Part shown: positions 1 to 10,303 of the stretch, piece after piece
How the letters are laid out: each line of letters starts with the position of its first letter
Numbering within the stretch: the first letter of the stretch is position 1
Origin: Nocardioidaceae bacterium
GTDB taxonomy: Bacteria > Actinomycetota > Actinomycetes > Propionibacteriales > Nocardioidaceae
Assembly (NCBI GenBank): GCA_030447865.1
Contig: JAUJOD010000001.1
Coordinates: 1,040,909 to 1,104,908 of the forward strand
Length of the DNA stretch: 64,000 nucleotides
Reading direction: 5' to 3'
Notes under the pieces: model-generated
Databases searched by the model: none
The model's input: only the letters and a program-made list of their open reading frames with translations
What the model was told of the DNA's origin: nothing
Position numbers and translations under genes: made by a program

Positions 1-1
1 C

Positions 2-220
2 CTGGCCGCGCAACAGGCGGCAGTTCTGCAGAGCGCGGGATGGAGCGTGGCGGCGACCGACAACTGGTATGGCAACATCCCGGCCAACACCGTCTACTAC
101 CCGCCACAGCTGCAGGACGAGGCGGTGCAGCTCGCGAAGGTGCTCGGTGTGCAACGGTTGATGCCCGCGGTCGCGCCGATGCAGTTCGACCGGCTCACGG
201 TCATCTTGACCACCGCCTGA
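2..220 (+). CDS. LytR C-terminal domain protein (3' part only)
   Basis: The reading frame is open from the window edge to TGA at 218-220, so the 5' end lies outside. The 72 visible residues contain QSAGWSVAATDNW and end VILTTA. They match the LytR_C fold, a small domain found at the C terminus of LytR-CpsA-Psr proteins or alone behind one membrane helix in actinobacteria. By family it acts at the cell envelope. Whether this gene has an LCP catalytic domain or only the small domain cannot be seen. Confidence 0.75.
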   Translation: MAAQQAAVLQSAGWSVAATDNWYGNIPANTVYYPPQLQDEAVQLAKVLGVQRLMPAVAPMQFDRLTVILTTA

Positions 221-317
221 AGTGCTCGCCGGTTGTGCACGTCGATCTGAAGCGGCGCTGGCCGGTTGACGACGTACCGTGAGTTCCGACAGGTGCTTGC
301 AGCGAACCTGAGAGGCG

Positions 318-1496
318 ATGATGGCCGACCCGGGCACGCCCGCTGACCGCTCGCCGAACGGCTCTCGCCCGGTCGGCCGCACCGTCGGCATTGTCGCCGC
401 AGTCGTGCTGCTCGTGGCCGCCGTCATCACGGCGATGTGGGTGTTCACGGCTGATCCGCTTGCCGAGTCTTCCACCGCGCAGGAGGCGCTCGGCTATATC
501 CCGAGCGACGCTACCCGGGTCGAGATACGAGCGCAGCAGGAGATAGAGCAACGGTTGGGGATCGACGACGTGGACACCGGCGCGGACGAGGCACAGATCG
601 ACCGCTACCTGGAGAAAGCCGTGGACAACCCGTTCATCCAGAATCGCTTCACCGAGTACCTGCCGATCATGAACGAACAAGGCGCGGCATTCACGGCGTT
701 GGACGTCAACTGGTCGGCGTCCGTGGCCTTCGGTTCGGTGACCCTGTCCCCGGGCATCGAGCTGTTCGGCATGGACGCCGCCATCGAGCTCGACCAGGTT
801 GCCGACGACATGGTCGACGCGGGTTGGAGGGACTCCGAGATCGAAGGGGGACGACTACTCGAAGTCAACATCGCCGAGCTGGACCCCCTGACCCGGATGC
901 GGGGTGCCTACCCCGCGACCTCAGTCGGGCTAACCGCCGAGGTGGTGGTCCTACCCAACGAACACCTGATGGTCACCGGCGACTACGAGCGGGTACTCGA
1001 CGTGGTCGCCGGAGACTCCGATTCCCTGCAGGCAGCGGATGACGTCAGTGAGCTCCTCGGCGCGGACGAGGACCCGGAGTACGTGCACCTAGCCAGAGGT
1101 GGCGAGCTCTGCGCAGACGTCGTCAGCCGACTGCTGGGCAGCAGGCCATCGCCCGAGCTCCTTGACAAGATTCGGCAGGAGGGCGCTGGATTGGCGACTC
1201 CGACGGCGACCGCCTCGCTCGTCCTGGCCGACGGTGACGGGGTGACCACGACCAGCCGCTTGCTCTTCGCCGACGCGGATGAGGCGGCCGATGACAAGGA
1301 GGCCCGCGAGAGATACCTGCGGGATGGCACCAGCTTCGTCACCAGGACGCCGATCGCGGACCGGCTCACTGTCGACTCGATCACCGTCGACGGGACCGTC
1401 GAGACCATCACCTACACCCTCAAAGCGGGGCTGCTGAGCATGAGCTCGGCCATTTACCATGAGGACTTCGCGCCGACGTTCTGTCTGGACCTGTGA
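318..1496 (+). CDS. Membrane-anchored extracytoplasmic protein of unknown function
   Basis: A 392-aa protein that I do not recognise. A short Pro/Arg-rich N terminus is followed by one hydrophobic segment at about residues 22-44. There is no clear signal-peptidase site, so it is probably type II anchored with the long hydrophilic part outside. Two cysteines, in GGELCADV and at the extreme C terminus (TFCLDL), could form a disulfide. ATG codons lie at 318 and 321, with GAGAGGCG just upstream; either could be the start. The 3' end overlaps the GTGA start of the trehalose-phosphatase gene, so the two are probably co-transcribed and translationally coupled. No catalytic motif is visible. Confidence 0.7.
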   Translation: MMADPGTPADRSPNGSRPVGRTVGIVAAVVLLVAAVITAMWVFTADPLAESSTAQEALGYIPSDATRVEIRAQQEIEQRLGIDDVDTGADEAQIDRYLEKAVDNPFIQNRFTEYLPIMNEQGAAFTALDVNWSASVAFGSVTLSPGIELFGMDAAIELDQVADDMVDAGWRDSEIEGGRLLEVNIAELDPLTRMRGAYPATSVGLTAEVVVLPNEHLMVTGDYERVLDVVAGDSDSLQAADDVSELLGADEDPEYVHLARGGELCADVVSRLLGSRPSPELLDKIRQEGAGLATPTATASLVLADGDGVTTTSRLLFADADEAADDKEARERYLRDGTSFVTRTPIADRLTVDSITVDGTVETITYTLKAGLLSMSSAIYHEDFAPTFCLDL

Positions 1497-2329
1497 CACT
1501 CGAACCGACCACTGCCGAGGGTCGCGCCGGCCTGGCGGCGATCCGCACCGAACCGGCGCAGGCGCTCCTCGCCTTCGACTACGACGGCACCCTGGCTCCG
1601 ATCGTGCCCGACCCCACGCAGGCGGTGCCACGTCCTGAGGCGATTGGTGCGCTGGCGGAGTTGGCGTCGTACGTCGGGTGGGTTGCCGTGGTCACCGGCC
1701 GGCCGGCGGCGGTGGCGGTCGAGCTCGCCGCACTCGACGGCGTGCGCGGGCTGGAGGGGCTCGTCGTGCTCGGCCACTACGGCCTGGAGCGGTGGGACGC
1801 CGCAACCGGCACGGTTGAAACGGCCGAGGCTCCGCCGGGGCTGGACAGGGCTCGGGCTGAGCTGCCCGGTTTGCTCGCCGGCTTGGACCTCGCAGACGCC
1901 GACATGGAAGACAAGGGTTTGTCGGTCGCCGTACACGTTCGCCGGCTGGGCGATGCAGATCGGGCGTTGGAGCGGCTCGCCGGCCCGCTTCGGGAGCTGG
2001 CCACCGTGTGTGGTCTCGTCGCTGAGCCCGGTCGGCGCGTGATCGAGCTGCGGCCGCCGGGGACGGACAAGGGGCGGGCGTTGCGCGGCCTCGTCGTTGA
2101 GACCGGCGCACGCGCGGTCGGATTCGCCGGCGACGACCTTGGCGACCTCGCCGCGTTTGCTGAGGTCGAGCGGCTGCGGAGTGAGGAGGGTCTGGCTGGT
2201 CTGCTGGTGTGCTCAGGATCGGTCGAGCAGACGGCGCTCTGCGAGCGTGCTGACCTCGTGGTCGACGGCCCCGAAGGGGTCGCGGGGTTCATCAAGGCCC
2301 TCGTCGCCGAGCTGAGACGGGAGCGCTGA
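1493..2329 (+). CDS. otsB: Trehalose-6-phosphate phosphatase
   Basis: 278 aa, a usual size for OtsB. It removes phosphate from trehalose 6-phosphate, the last step of the OtsA-OtsB trehalose pathway in the cytoplasm. HAD motif I (FDYDGTLAP, about residues 29-37) supplies the nucleophilic and acid/base aspartates. VVTGRPA is motif II, the lysine of GTDKGRAL motif III, and FAGDDLGDLAAF motif IV binding magnesium. The start is GTG at 1493, overlapping the upstream stop. The synthase gene otsA is not in the window; in actinobacteria it is often nearby, so it may lie just upstream. Confidence 0.93.
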   Translation: MTLEPTTAEGRAGLAAIRTEPAQALLAFDYDGTLAPIVPDPTQAVPRPEAIGALAELASYVGWVAVVTGRPAAVAVELAALDGVRGLEGLVVLGHYGLERWDAATGTVETAEAPPGLDRARAELPGLLAGLDLADADMEDKGLSVAVHVRRLGDADRALERLAGPLRELATVCGLVAEPGRRVIELRPPGTDKGRALRGLVVETGARAVGFAGDDLGDLAAFAEVERLRSEEGLAGLLVCSGSVEQTALCERADLVVDGPEGVAGFIKALVAELRRER

Positions 2330-2416
2330 GCCGCCTCGCGCCGACACCCGCGAGAACCGCCGACAACCGCGAGGAACCGCACCAACCGCTAGAACCGCCC
2401 GCCATCGGCGAGAACT

Positions 2417-2508
2417 GCACCTTCACTGTCTGGATGGCCGGTCAAAAGGTGCAAAGCCGGCGCGAGGCCGTCCCCTCACCTAGTGAAGGTGCTTTCCGGT
2501 AGTGAAGG
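2417..2508. repeat. Inverted and direct repeats in the otsB downstream gap
   Basis: GCACCTTCACT (2417-2427) recurs as its exact reverse complement AGTGAAGGTGC (2482-2492), 54 bases apart. The nonamer TAGTGAAGG occurs twice in direct orientation, at 2481 and 2500, 19 bases apart. The stretch before this (2340-2410) is rich in spaced CCGC-GAGAACCGC-like words. The direct repeats lie about 120 bp before the preferred start of the next gene, so a protein-binding role is possible. I recognise no known regulator site. Confidence 0.4.
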
Positions 2509-2622
2509 GAGGTGAACGCCTCAGGCTCCGGACTGTTTCGATTGCGGGATCGGCAGGGCGGTTACACTCCACCACTGGCAGGCTGGATTACCGCTCTACC
2601 GGCCAGCCATAGGAGGTGGAGG

Positions 2623-3129
2623 GTGCAGTTCGATCCACACCGTCTCGTCCAATCCGTGATCTTGACCGAGCACGACCCAGTGAAAGATTCCCTCGAGGTG
2701 GTCAGGGAAAAGCAGCTCGGAGCTGACGTCGTACTGGCCGTTCGCTTTGAGGACCGGCAAGGGCGCCAACGCCGCGGTCTGTTCGGTGTCCGGTGCGCTG
2801 ACGATCGATGTAGGCCCACGGGCTCGTTTCTCGGAACCGCTCGCGACAGCACCGGTCAGGATATCTGGGAGACAAGCGGAGGATGGGGCGGCGGACTGGA
2901 GAGCGGATCTACGGCCGTGGTCGGCGGATGGATCGGCCGCTCGGATGCCGTCTCGATCCGGGTGATTGATCCGTTTGGCAGGGTTCAGGAAGACCGTGTA
3001 GAAGGTGGGGTGGCGGTGCTGATGTGGAAGGGCGACTTCGACCTCCGCGGCGCGACTGCGGAGCTGTGCGATTCCCACGGCCAGGTGATCACGAGTGGCC
3101 CGGTGCGCCCCGTGAGGAGCCCCAAGTAG
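2623..3129 (+). CDS. Hypothetical protein
   Basis: 168 aa from GTG at 2623. This start is chosen because AGGAGG (2611-2616) sits 6 bases ahead. A longer form from GTG at 2512 is open but its 37 extra residues look non-native (SGLFRLRDRQGGY), and the Shine-Dalgarno nearly touches that codon. The protein is soluble-looking and beta-rich, with a paired-cysteine element (GVRCADDRCRPTG) and a Gly/Trp-rich middle (SGGWGGGLESG). No membrane segment or family motif is recognised. It stands alone between otsB and groEL and ends before the groEL operators. Confidence 0.6.
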   Translation: MQFDPHRLVQSVILTEHDPVKDSLEVVREKQLGADVVLAVRFEDRQGRQRRGLFGVRCADDRCRPTGSFLGTARDSTGQDIWETSGGWGGGLESGSTAVVGGWIGRSDAVSIRVIDPFGRVQEDRVEGGVAVLMWKGDFDLRGATAELCDSHGQVITSGPVRPVRSPK

Positions 3130-3154
3130 AGGGCTCGGCACTGCGTTGCCATGG

Positions 3155-4970
<1,816 letters not shown>

Positions 4971-4995
4971 CCAAGTCCAGCCAAGGCTTGACGCG

Positions 4996-5032
4996 AAACG
5001 GCCCCGACCAGCGTTCCTGGTTGGGGCCGTTT
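4996..5032 (+). terminator. Rho-independent terminator after groEL
   Basis: A 16-bp stem, AAACGGCCCCGACCAG (4996-5011) against CTGGTTGGGGCCGTTT (5017-5032), encloses a 5-base loop. It has a single G-U pair and lies 26 bases after the groEL stop. The U-tract is short. Confidence 0.85.
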
Positions 5033-5065
5033 CCTTGCTCGGACCCCGCGGTGCCGTTGCCTCCG

Positions 5066-5150
5066 GTCGGTGCTGGCAGGGCCCTCGGGCCTTCGCTGCG
5101 CTCTTTGACGGCCCTTCGGGTCCCCGCCGGCCCCTCCCTCTTGACGTGCC
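5066..5150. repeat. GC-rich dispersed intergenic repeat, copy A
   Basis: The core CCTTCGCTGCGCTCTTTGAC (5090-5109) and its flanks recur in the gaps at 30088-30186 and 33141-33240. This copy is the most divergent. It lies between the groEL terminator and the end of the convergent peptidase gene. Confidence 0.6.
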
Positions 5151-5158
5151 TGGCTTGC

Positions 5159-6442
5159 TCAAGTGCAGAGGCGGGTGATGAGGACCGCGTAGACGCGGGC
5201 GCACGCGAAGAGGTCGACAAGCTTGATGTGCTCGTCGCTGGCATGAGCAAAGCGGACGCTGCCAGGCCCGTACTGCACCGTCGGGATGCCGGCAGCGGAG
5301 TAGTGGCGAAGGTCGGATCCGTAGGGTCCGCCGAGCGCGCGCGGCTCTCTTGCTCGTACGTCGGTCACCGCGCGGCGTACGTCGTCGAGCAGGTGGTGTC
5401 CCTCGGGCATCGCGCCGGGGGCGAATCTGCCACCCGGCCAGGAGACTGCGACGGGGTGGTCAGCGAGCCAGCCGTCGGCGGCACATGTCTCCGCGACAGC
5501 TGACTCGAAGGCGGTGATCGCCTCGGGGATGGACTCATCGGCGCGCACGCCGTACCTGCCCTCGGCGACCAGCCGGTCGGGCACGGTGCTGGCCCAGTCC
5601 CCGGCCTGGACGATGCCGATGGACAGCGGCCACGGCAGGTCGAGATGGGCGAAGAGTTCGGGGGCGCCAACGTTGCGCTTTCGCTCGAGCTCGCGCAGAG
5701 CGCGGTGCACCAGCTCGAACTTCTCCACCGCGCTGACGCCGCGGGTGCGAGTCGAGCCGTGGGTGGCGCGGCCAGGGACTTCCAGGCGGAACGTCAGCGA
5801 GCCTGCGTTGGCGGGGATGATGTGGCCGTCAGTCGGCTCGGTGCTCACGCAGACGTCCGCGGTGTGGCCCCGCCGCAGCGTGGCGAACGCGCCGACGCCG
5901 CCGTCCTCCTCGGCGCTGACGCAGTGCACTGCCACCGGTCGCCGCAGCTCGCCGCCCGATCGGCGAACGGCGTCCAGCGCGCCCAGGATCGCCGCCACAC
6001 CGCCCTTCATGTCGCACGCGCCGCGGCCCCAGGCGATCCCGTCGTCGACGTGCAGCGTGAACGGGTCGCCGTGCGGCCATGCGGCGAGGTCGCCGGGTGG
6101 TACGACGTCGGTGTGGCCGTAGAGCGCGAGCGCCGGCTGCTGCGTCGCATCGCCGAACACGCCGACGCAGCCCACGGCGGTGCGGCGATCGACCTCCATG
6201 CCGGGGAAGTCCTGGTCGGTCCGCAGCTCGCCGAGGTCGATGTCCCAGGTGTCCACGGAGCAGCCGCGCTCGCTGAGGCGCTGGGCGCACCACCGCTGCA
6301 CCTCCGCTTCGGCCGTCGTGCCGTCGACGGACGGGATCGCTACCAACGCCCGCAGATCGGACAGGATGGCGTCGTCGTCGACCGCGGCGACGATCGCGGA
6401 CTCCAACTCGCTCGGCTCGGTACTCACACTCTCACCACTCAT
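5159..6442 (-). CDS. M20 family metallopeptidase (ArgE/DapE/CPG2-like deacylase)
   Basis: 427 aa from ATG at 6442 (MSGESVSTEP). The frame is open further upstream but overlaps the divergent neighbour, and that extension is Arg-rich noise. Metal ligands are visible in order: GHTDVVPPG, the bridging aspartate in GRGACDMKGG, the general base and ligand glutamates in SAEEDGG, and a late histidine in RFAHASDEH. The family removes acyl groups or C-terminal residues from small peptides and amino-acid conjugates with two zinc ions. The substrate cannot be told; DapE, ArgE and carboxypeptidase G2 types share these motifs. It is divergently transcribed from an M19 dipeptidase 71 bp away, which suggests a peptide-salvage pair. 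Confidence 0.85.
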   Translation of the reverse strand: MSGESVSTEPSELESAIVAAVDDDAILSDLRALVAIPSVDGTTAEAEVQRWCAQRLSERGCSVDTWDIDLGELRTDQDFPGMEVDRRTAVGCVGVFGDATQQPALALYGHTDVVPPGDLAAWPHGDPFTLHVDDGIAWGRGACDMKGGVAAILGALDAVRRSGGELRRPVAVHCVSAEEDGGVGAFATLRRGHTADVCVSTEPTDGHIIPANAGSLTFRLEVPGRATHGSTRTRGVSAVEKFELVHRALRELERKRNVGAPELFAHLDLPWPLSIGIVQAGDWASTVPDRLVAEGRYGVRADESIPEAITAFESAVAETCAADGWLADHPVAVSWPGGRFAPGAMPEGHHLLDDVRRAVTDVRAREPRALGGPYGSDLRHYSAAGIPTVQYGPGSVRFAHASDEHIKLVDLFACARVYAVLITRLCT

Positions 6443-6513
6443 CCCGCAACTATCGCGTAAGGTCCGAGCTTCGCGCCGCCTCGACAGCGTCAAGCTCGGA
6501 CCTTTGGGCCGGA

Positions 6514-7668
6514 GTGGGCGAAGATGTTGGGGTGGATGATCCGGTGCCGTACATCTTCGACGGGCACAACGACCTCGCCTGGGCGGTCCGCGAGCTGTGC
6601 GGGTACGACCTCGACGCGATCGACCTGGCCAACGGCACCGAGCGGCTGCAGACCGACCTGCCGCGGCTGCGCCGAGGAGGGGTGGGTGCCCAGTTCTGGT
6701 CGGTGTTCGTGCCGTGCTCACTCACCGGGGACTCGGCTGTCTCGGCGACGCTGGAGCAGGTTGACTTCGTTCGCTCCCTCGTCGCCCGTTACCCCGAGGA
6801 CCTGGCGCTGGCCGCCACGTCGGCCGAGGTGCGGAGCGCCGTCGAGGCGGGGAAGATCGCCAGCCTGCTGGGCATGGAAGGCGGTCACTCCATTAACTGC
6901 TCGCTCGGCACGCTCCGCATGATGCATGCCCTCGGCGTGCGCTACCTGACGCTGACCCACAACGAGAACGTGCCGTGGGCCGACTCCGCGACCGACATCC
7001 CCGCCGTCGGCGGGCTCACCGACTTCGGCCGCGAGGTGGTGCGCGAGATGAACCACCTCGGCATGTTCGTCGACTTGAGCCACGTCTCGGCTGAGGTGAT
7101 GCGCGACGCGTTGGCTACCACCGCCGCTCCCGTGATCTTCAGCCACAGCTGCGCACGGGAGCTGTGCGACATCAACCGCAACGTGCCAGACGACGTACTC
7201 GCTGAACTTCGCGACAACGGTGGTGTGTGCATGGTGACGTTCGTGCCGATGTTCGTGTCGCAGCCGGTCGCTGACTGGTACGCCGAGTGCCTGCGCACGG
7301 TTGACCAGCGCGGCGGTGACCCGCGCCGGTTGTCCAGCGTCGAGCAGGTCATCGCCGAACGCAGCCGCGTCGATCCGCCACCGCCGTGCACGGTGGATGA
7401 CGTCGCTGACCACGTCGAGCATGTGCGTACGGTGGCCGGCCTCGATGCCGTCGGAATCGGTGGCGACTATGACGGGGCCACCTTCTTCCCCGTGGGGATG
7501 GCCGACGTGGCGAGCTACCCGCTGCTGCTCGATACGCTGCGCCAGCGCCGCTGGTCGACTGCTGAGCTGGCGCAGCTCGGCCACGGCAACGTGTTGCGCG
7601 CGATGCGCGACATGGAGTCAGTCGCCAGGGAGCCAGCGGCCGCGCCCACAGGCTTGGGCCCTTGGTGA
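6514..7668 (+). CDS. M19 (renal-type) membrane dipeptidase
   Basis: 384 aa. The zinc-dependent dipeptidase motifs are FDGHNDLAW near the N terminus, GMEGGHSIN (bridging glutamate), FSHSCAREL and GGDYDGATF. In bacteria these enzymes cleave dipeptides, including some D-containing ones. There is no signal peptide or lipid anchor here, so it is probably cytoplasmic. The start may be GTG at 6514 or GTG at 6532; the conserved part begins just after (PYIFDGHND) and neither has a strong ribosome site. The stop overlaps the start of the next gene (GTGA), making this the possible first gene of the molybdenum-hydroxylase accessory operon, although the function is unrelated. Confidence 0.9.
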   Translation: MGEDVGVDDPVPYIFDGHNDLAWAVRELCGYDLDAIDLANGTERLQTDLPRLRRGGVGAQFWSVFVPCSLTGDSAVSATLEQVDFVRSLVARYPEDLALAATSAEVRSAVEAGKIASLLGMEGGHSINCSLGTLRMMHALGVRYLTLTHNENVPWADSATDIPAVGGLTDFGREVVREMNHLGMFVDLSHVSAEVMRDALATTAAPVIFSHSCARELCDINRNVPDDVLAELRDNGGVCMVTFVPMFVSQPVADWYAECLRTVDQRGGDPRRLSSVEQVIAERSRVDPPPPCTVDDVADHVEHVRTVAGLDAVGIGGDYDGATFFPVGMADVASYPLLLDTLRQRRWSTAELAQLGHGNVLRAMRDMESVAREPAAAPTGLGPW

Positions 7669-8285
7669 CGTCTCGGCAAAATCGTCGGCAGGTGGTGGGG
7701 GTGGTGCTGGCGGCAGGGGCCGGACGGCGGCTGGACCTCGGTACGCCGAAGGCGCTGGTGACAGACGAGCGCGGGCGCACCTGGCTCCAGCGTTCCGTGG
7801 CTGCGCTGCGCGGCGGTGGGGTCGCCGAGGTGTACGCCGTTGTCGGCTCCGAGGCGGCTGCCCTCGAGGCGGCCATGCCCGCCGGCTGTCGCACCGTCTT
7901 GGCGCTGGACTGGCAGGAGGGGATGGGGGCGTCGCTGCGGGCCGGCCTCGAGGCGGTCCGCCTGCATTCGCCAGACGCCGACGCGGTGGTCGTCATGCTT
8001 GTCGACACGCCGGGCGTGGGCGATGAGGTCGTACGCCGCGTCGTCGCCCGGAAGGCCCCCAACGCCTTGGCTAGGGCGGGGTACGGCGGTGTGCCGGGCC
8101 ATCCGGTCCTGATCGGCCGCGAGCACTGGCCCGGCGTACTCGATGTGTCGGCGGGGGACCGCGGGGCACGCGAGTATCTGCGTTCGGCTGACGTCGACCT
8201 TGTCGAGTGCGGCGACATCGGGTCGGGCGTCGACATCGACACCCCCGAGGCGTTCGAGATCTGGCGCCGCGGCGCCTTTGGGTAA
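7665..8285 (+). CDS. MobA/MocA-like nucleotidyltransferase for molybdenum cofactor
   Basis: 206 aa from GTG at 7665 overlapping the upstream TGA. The N-terminal nucleotide-binding signature is VVLAAGAGRRLDLGTPKAL. Later motifs are VVVMLVDTPGV, where MobA-type enzymes have a metal-binding aspartate, and GGVPGHPVLI. The family attaches CMP (MocA) or GMP (MobA) to molybdopterin. CODH-type enzymes use the CMP form, so with coxSLM just downstream a MocA-like cytidylyltransferase is the likelier role (inference). LDLGTPKAL replaces the more usual MG-x-x-K wording. Confidence 0.8.
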   Translation: MTSRQNRRQVVGVVLAAGAGRRLDLGTPKALVTDERGRTWLQRSVAALRGGGVAEVYAVVGSEAAALEAAMPAGCRTVLALDWQEGMGASLRAGLEAVRLHSPDADAVVVMLVDTPGVGDEVVRRVVARKAPNALARAGYGGVPGHPVLIGREHWPGVLDVSAGDRGAREYLRSADVDLVECGDIGSGVDIDTPEAFEIWRRGAFG

Positions 8286-8294
8286 TGCCGCGCG

Positions 8295-9197
8295 ATGCGG
8301 AATCCTGTCTGGGTGCACACCGTCTCCTCGCCACCTGAGCTCGCCGATCTGCTCGCGGAGACTGGTTACCTCAGCGACGAGGGGCTGGCTACCGTCGGGT
8401 ACCTCGCGCTGGCCATGGGCCGCCCGCTCCTGCTCGAAGGCGAGCCAGGTGCCGGAAAGACGGCGCTCGCCGAGGCGCTGGCCGAGGCGCTCGATCTGCG
8501 CCTGATCCGGCTGCAGTGCCATGAGGGCATCGACGCCAGCCAGGCGCTGTACGACTGGGACTTCGCCCGCCAGATCCTGCACCTGCGCACTGTCGAGGCG
8601 ACCCGCGGCGATGCCGAGGTGGATCAGGCCGAGGTCGAGAAGTCGCTGTTCGACGAGCGGTTCCTGCTGGCCCGCCCGATCCTGCAGGCGCTGCGCGAGA
8701 CCCCGGTGGTGCTGCTCATCGACGAGATCGACCGCGCCGACGACGAGTTCGAGGCGTTCCTGCTCGAGGTGCTGTCGACATCGGCGGTGACGATTCCCGA
8801 GTACGGCACGGTGGCCGCCTCGACCCCACCGATCGTCGTCCTCACCTCGAACCGCACCCGCGAAGTGCACGACGCGCTCAAGCGCCGCTGTCTCTACCAC
8901 TGGGTCGAGCACCCCGACCTCGACAGAGAGATCGAGATCGTACGACGGAGGCTGCCCGACGTACCCCCGCTGCTCGCCGAGCAGGTGGCCTGGGCCACGG
9001 CGCGGCTGCGGCAGCGCGACGACCTGGTCAAGCCGCCGGGGGTCGCCGAGACGTTGGACTGGGCGCGGGCGCTGCAGGCATTGGGCGCCACCGAGCTCGA
9101 CCTCGGCACCGCCGCGGCGACGCTCGGGTCGGTGCTGAAGTACCGCGAGGACACCGAACGGGTGCGCGCCGCGCTCAGCGGGATCCTGAGCCCATGA
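8295..9197 (+). CDS. MoxR-family AAA+ ATPase (CoxD-like)
   Basis: 300 aa. Walker A is EGEPGAGKT (about residues 48-56), Walker B is LLIDEIDRADDEFE, and sensor-1 is VVLTSNRTREV. MoxR ATPases pair with VWA-domain proteins to mature metalloenzymes. CoxD in the carbon-monoxide dehydrogenase system helps insert sulfur and copper into the active site. The next gene starts inside this stop codon (ATGA) and encodes the VWA partner. A form II enzyme has no Mo-Cu centre, so the role here may be general cofactor maturation (inference). Confidence 0.88.
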   Translation: MRNPVWVHTVSSPPELADLLAETGYLSDEGLATVGYLALAMGRPLLLEGEPGAGKTALAEALAEALDLRLIRLQCHEGIDASQALYDWDFARQILHLRTVEATRGDAEVDQAEVEKSLFDERFLLARPILQALRETPVVLLIDEIDRADDEFEAFLLEVLSTSAVTIPEYGTVAASTPPIVVLTSNRTREVHDALKRRCLYHWVEHPDLDREIEIVRRRLPDVPPLLAEQVAWATARLRQRDDLVKPPGVAETLDWARALQALGATELDLGTAAATLGSVLKYREDTERVRAALSGILSP

Positions 9198-10303
9198 CTG
9201 CCGTCGCCCGACACGATGCCGACGAGGTGCTGGCCGGCTTCGCTGCCGCGCTGCGGGCTGGTGGCCTGCCGGTCACCGCCGACCGCACTCAGGCGTTCCT
9301 GCGCGGCTGCGCCGCTGTTGGCGCCGACCGCCGAGCCGGGGTCTACTGGGCGGGGCGGGCCACCCTGTGCGCAGGGTCCGACGACTTCTCCCGCTACGAC
9401 TCGGTGTTCGCGGCGTGGTTCGACGCTCGGCCTCCGTCGCCGGCCCAACCCGCCGCGACCACCCGACGAGTCGCCGAGGCTGACCTCGAGAGTGGCGAGG
9501 ACGGCGAGGAGGCCGACGGCAGCGCCGTCGTGCGGGCGGCGGCAAGCGCCGTGGAGGTCCTCCGGCATCGAGACCTGGCGTCGCTCAGCCCGATGGAGCG
9601 CGCTGCCGTCGCCCGGCTCTTCGCCGGGCTGCGAGCGCGACCGCCGCTTCGGCGGTCGGCTCGGCGGGCGCCGGCCCGACGCGGAGAGGTCGACGTACGC
9701 CGCACGCTGCGTGAGGAGCTGAGACGAGGAGGGGAGCCGGCGCAGCTGCGCAGACGCGCGCGCAGCCGCCGAGCTCGCCGCGTCGTCGTACTCGTCGACG
9801 TCTCCGGGTCGATGGCTCCGTACGCCGACAGCCTGTTGCGGTGGGCGCACGTCGTGACACACGGCAACCCGGGCCGCACCGAGGTGTTCACGGTGGGAAC
9901 TCGGCTGACGCGGGTGACTCCAGCTATGCGTCTGAGAGCTGGCGAGCAAGCCCTCCAGGCGGCTGGAGAGGCCGTGCCCGACTGGTCGGGGGGAACGCGC
10001 CTCGGGGAGTCGCTGCAGGCGTTCCTTGACCGATGGGGCCAGCGTGGCCTCGCCCGTGGGGCGGTGATCGTGGTCATGAGTGACGGCTGGGAACGCGGCG
10101 ACAGCGCCCAGCTCGGAGCGCAGATGCGCCGGCTGCACCGGTTGGCGCATCGGGTGGTCTGGGTCAACCCGCACCAGGGGAAGCTCGGCTATCTGCCGGT
10201 CCAGTCGGGAATCGTCGCGGCGCTGCCGTCGGTCGACCACTTCATCGCCGGGCACAGCCTGGCCACGTTCGAGCAGGCGCTGAGAGTGGTGGCAGATGCG
10301 TGA
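9194..10303 (+). CDS. VWA-domain protein, CoxE-like maturation partner
   Basis: 369 aa. The C-terminal half is a von Willebrand A domain with the metal-binding DxSxS motif in VLVDVSGSM at about residues 199-207, a threonine in WSGGTRLGESL and a late aspartate in VVMSDGWERG. The N-terminal half is helical with an acidic stretch and an Arg-rich linker. CoxE proteins work with the MoxR ATPase encoded immediately upstream. It overlaps both neighbours by 4-8 bases, so it belongs to one translationally coupled operon. Confidence 0.87.
   Translation: MTAVARHDADEVLAGFAAALRAGGLPVTADRTQAFLRGCAAVGADRRAGVYWAGRATLCAGSDDFSRYDSVFAAWFDARPPSPAQPAATTRRVAEADLESGEDGEEADGSAVVRAAASAVEVLRHRDLASLSPMERAAVARLFAGLRARPPLRRSARRAPARRGEVDVRRTLREELRRGGEPAQLRRRARSRRARRVVVLVDVSGSMAPYADSLLRWAHVVTHGNPGRTEVFTVGTRLTRVTPAMRLRAGEQALQAAGEAVPDWSGGTRLGESLQAFLDRWGQRGLARGAVIVVMSDGWERGDSAQLGAQMRRLHRLAHRVVWVNPHQGKLGYLPVQSGIVAALPSVDHFIAGHSLATFEQALRVVADA

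Noticed and set aside
2512-2622. Extended start of the small unknown protein at 2512
   Set aside because: AGGAGG at 2611 is placed ideally for GTG 2623, and the upstream translation lacks protein-like character.
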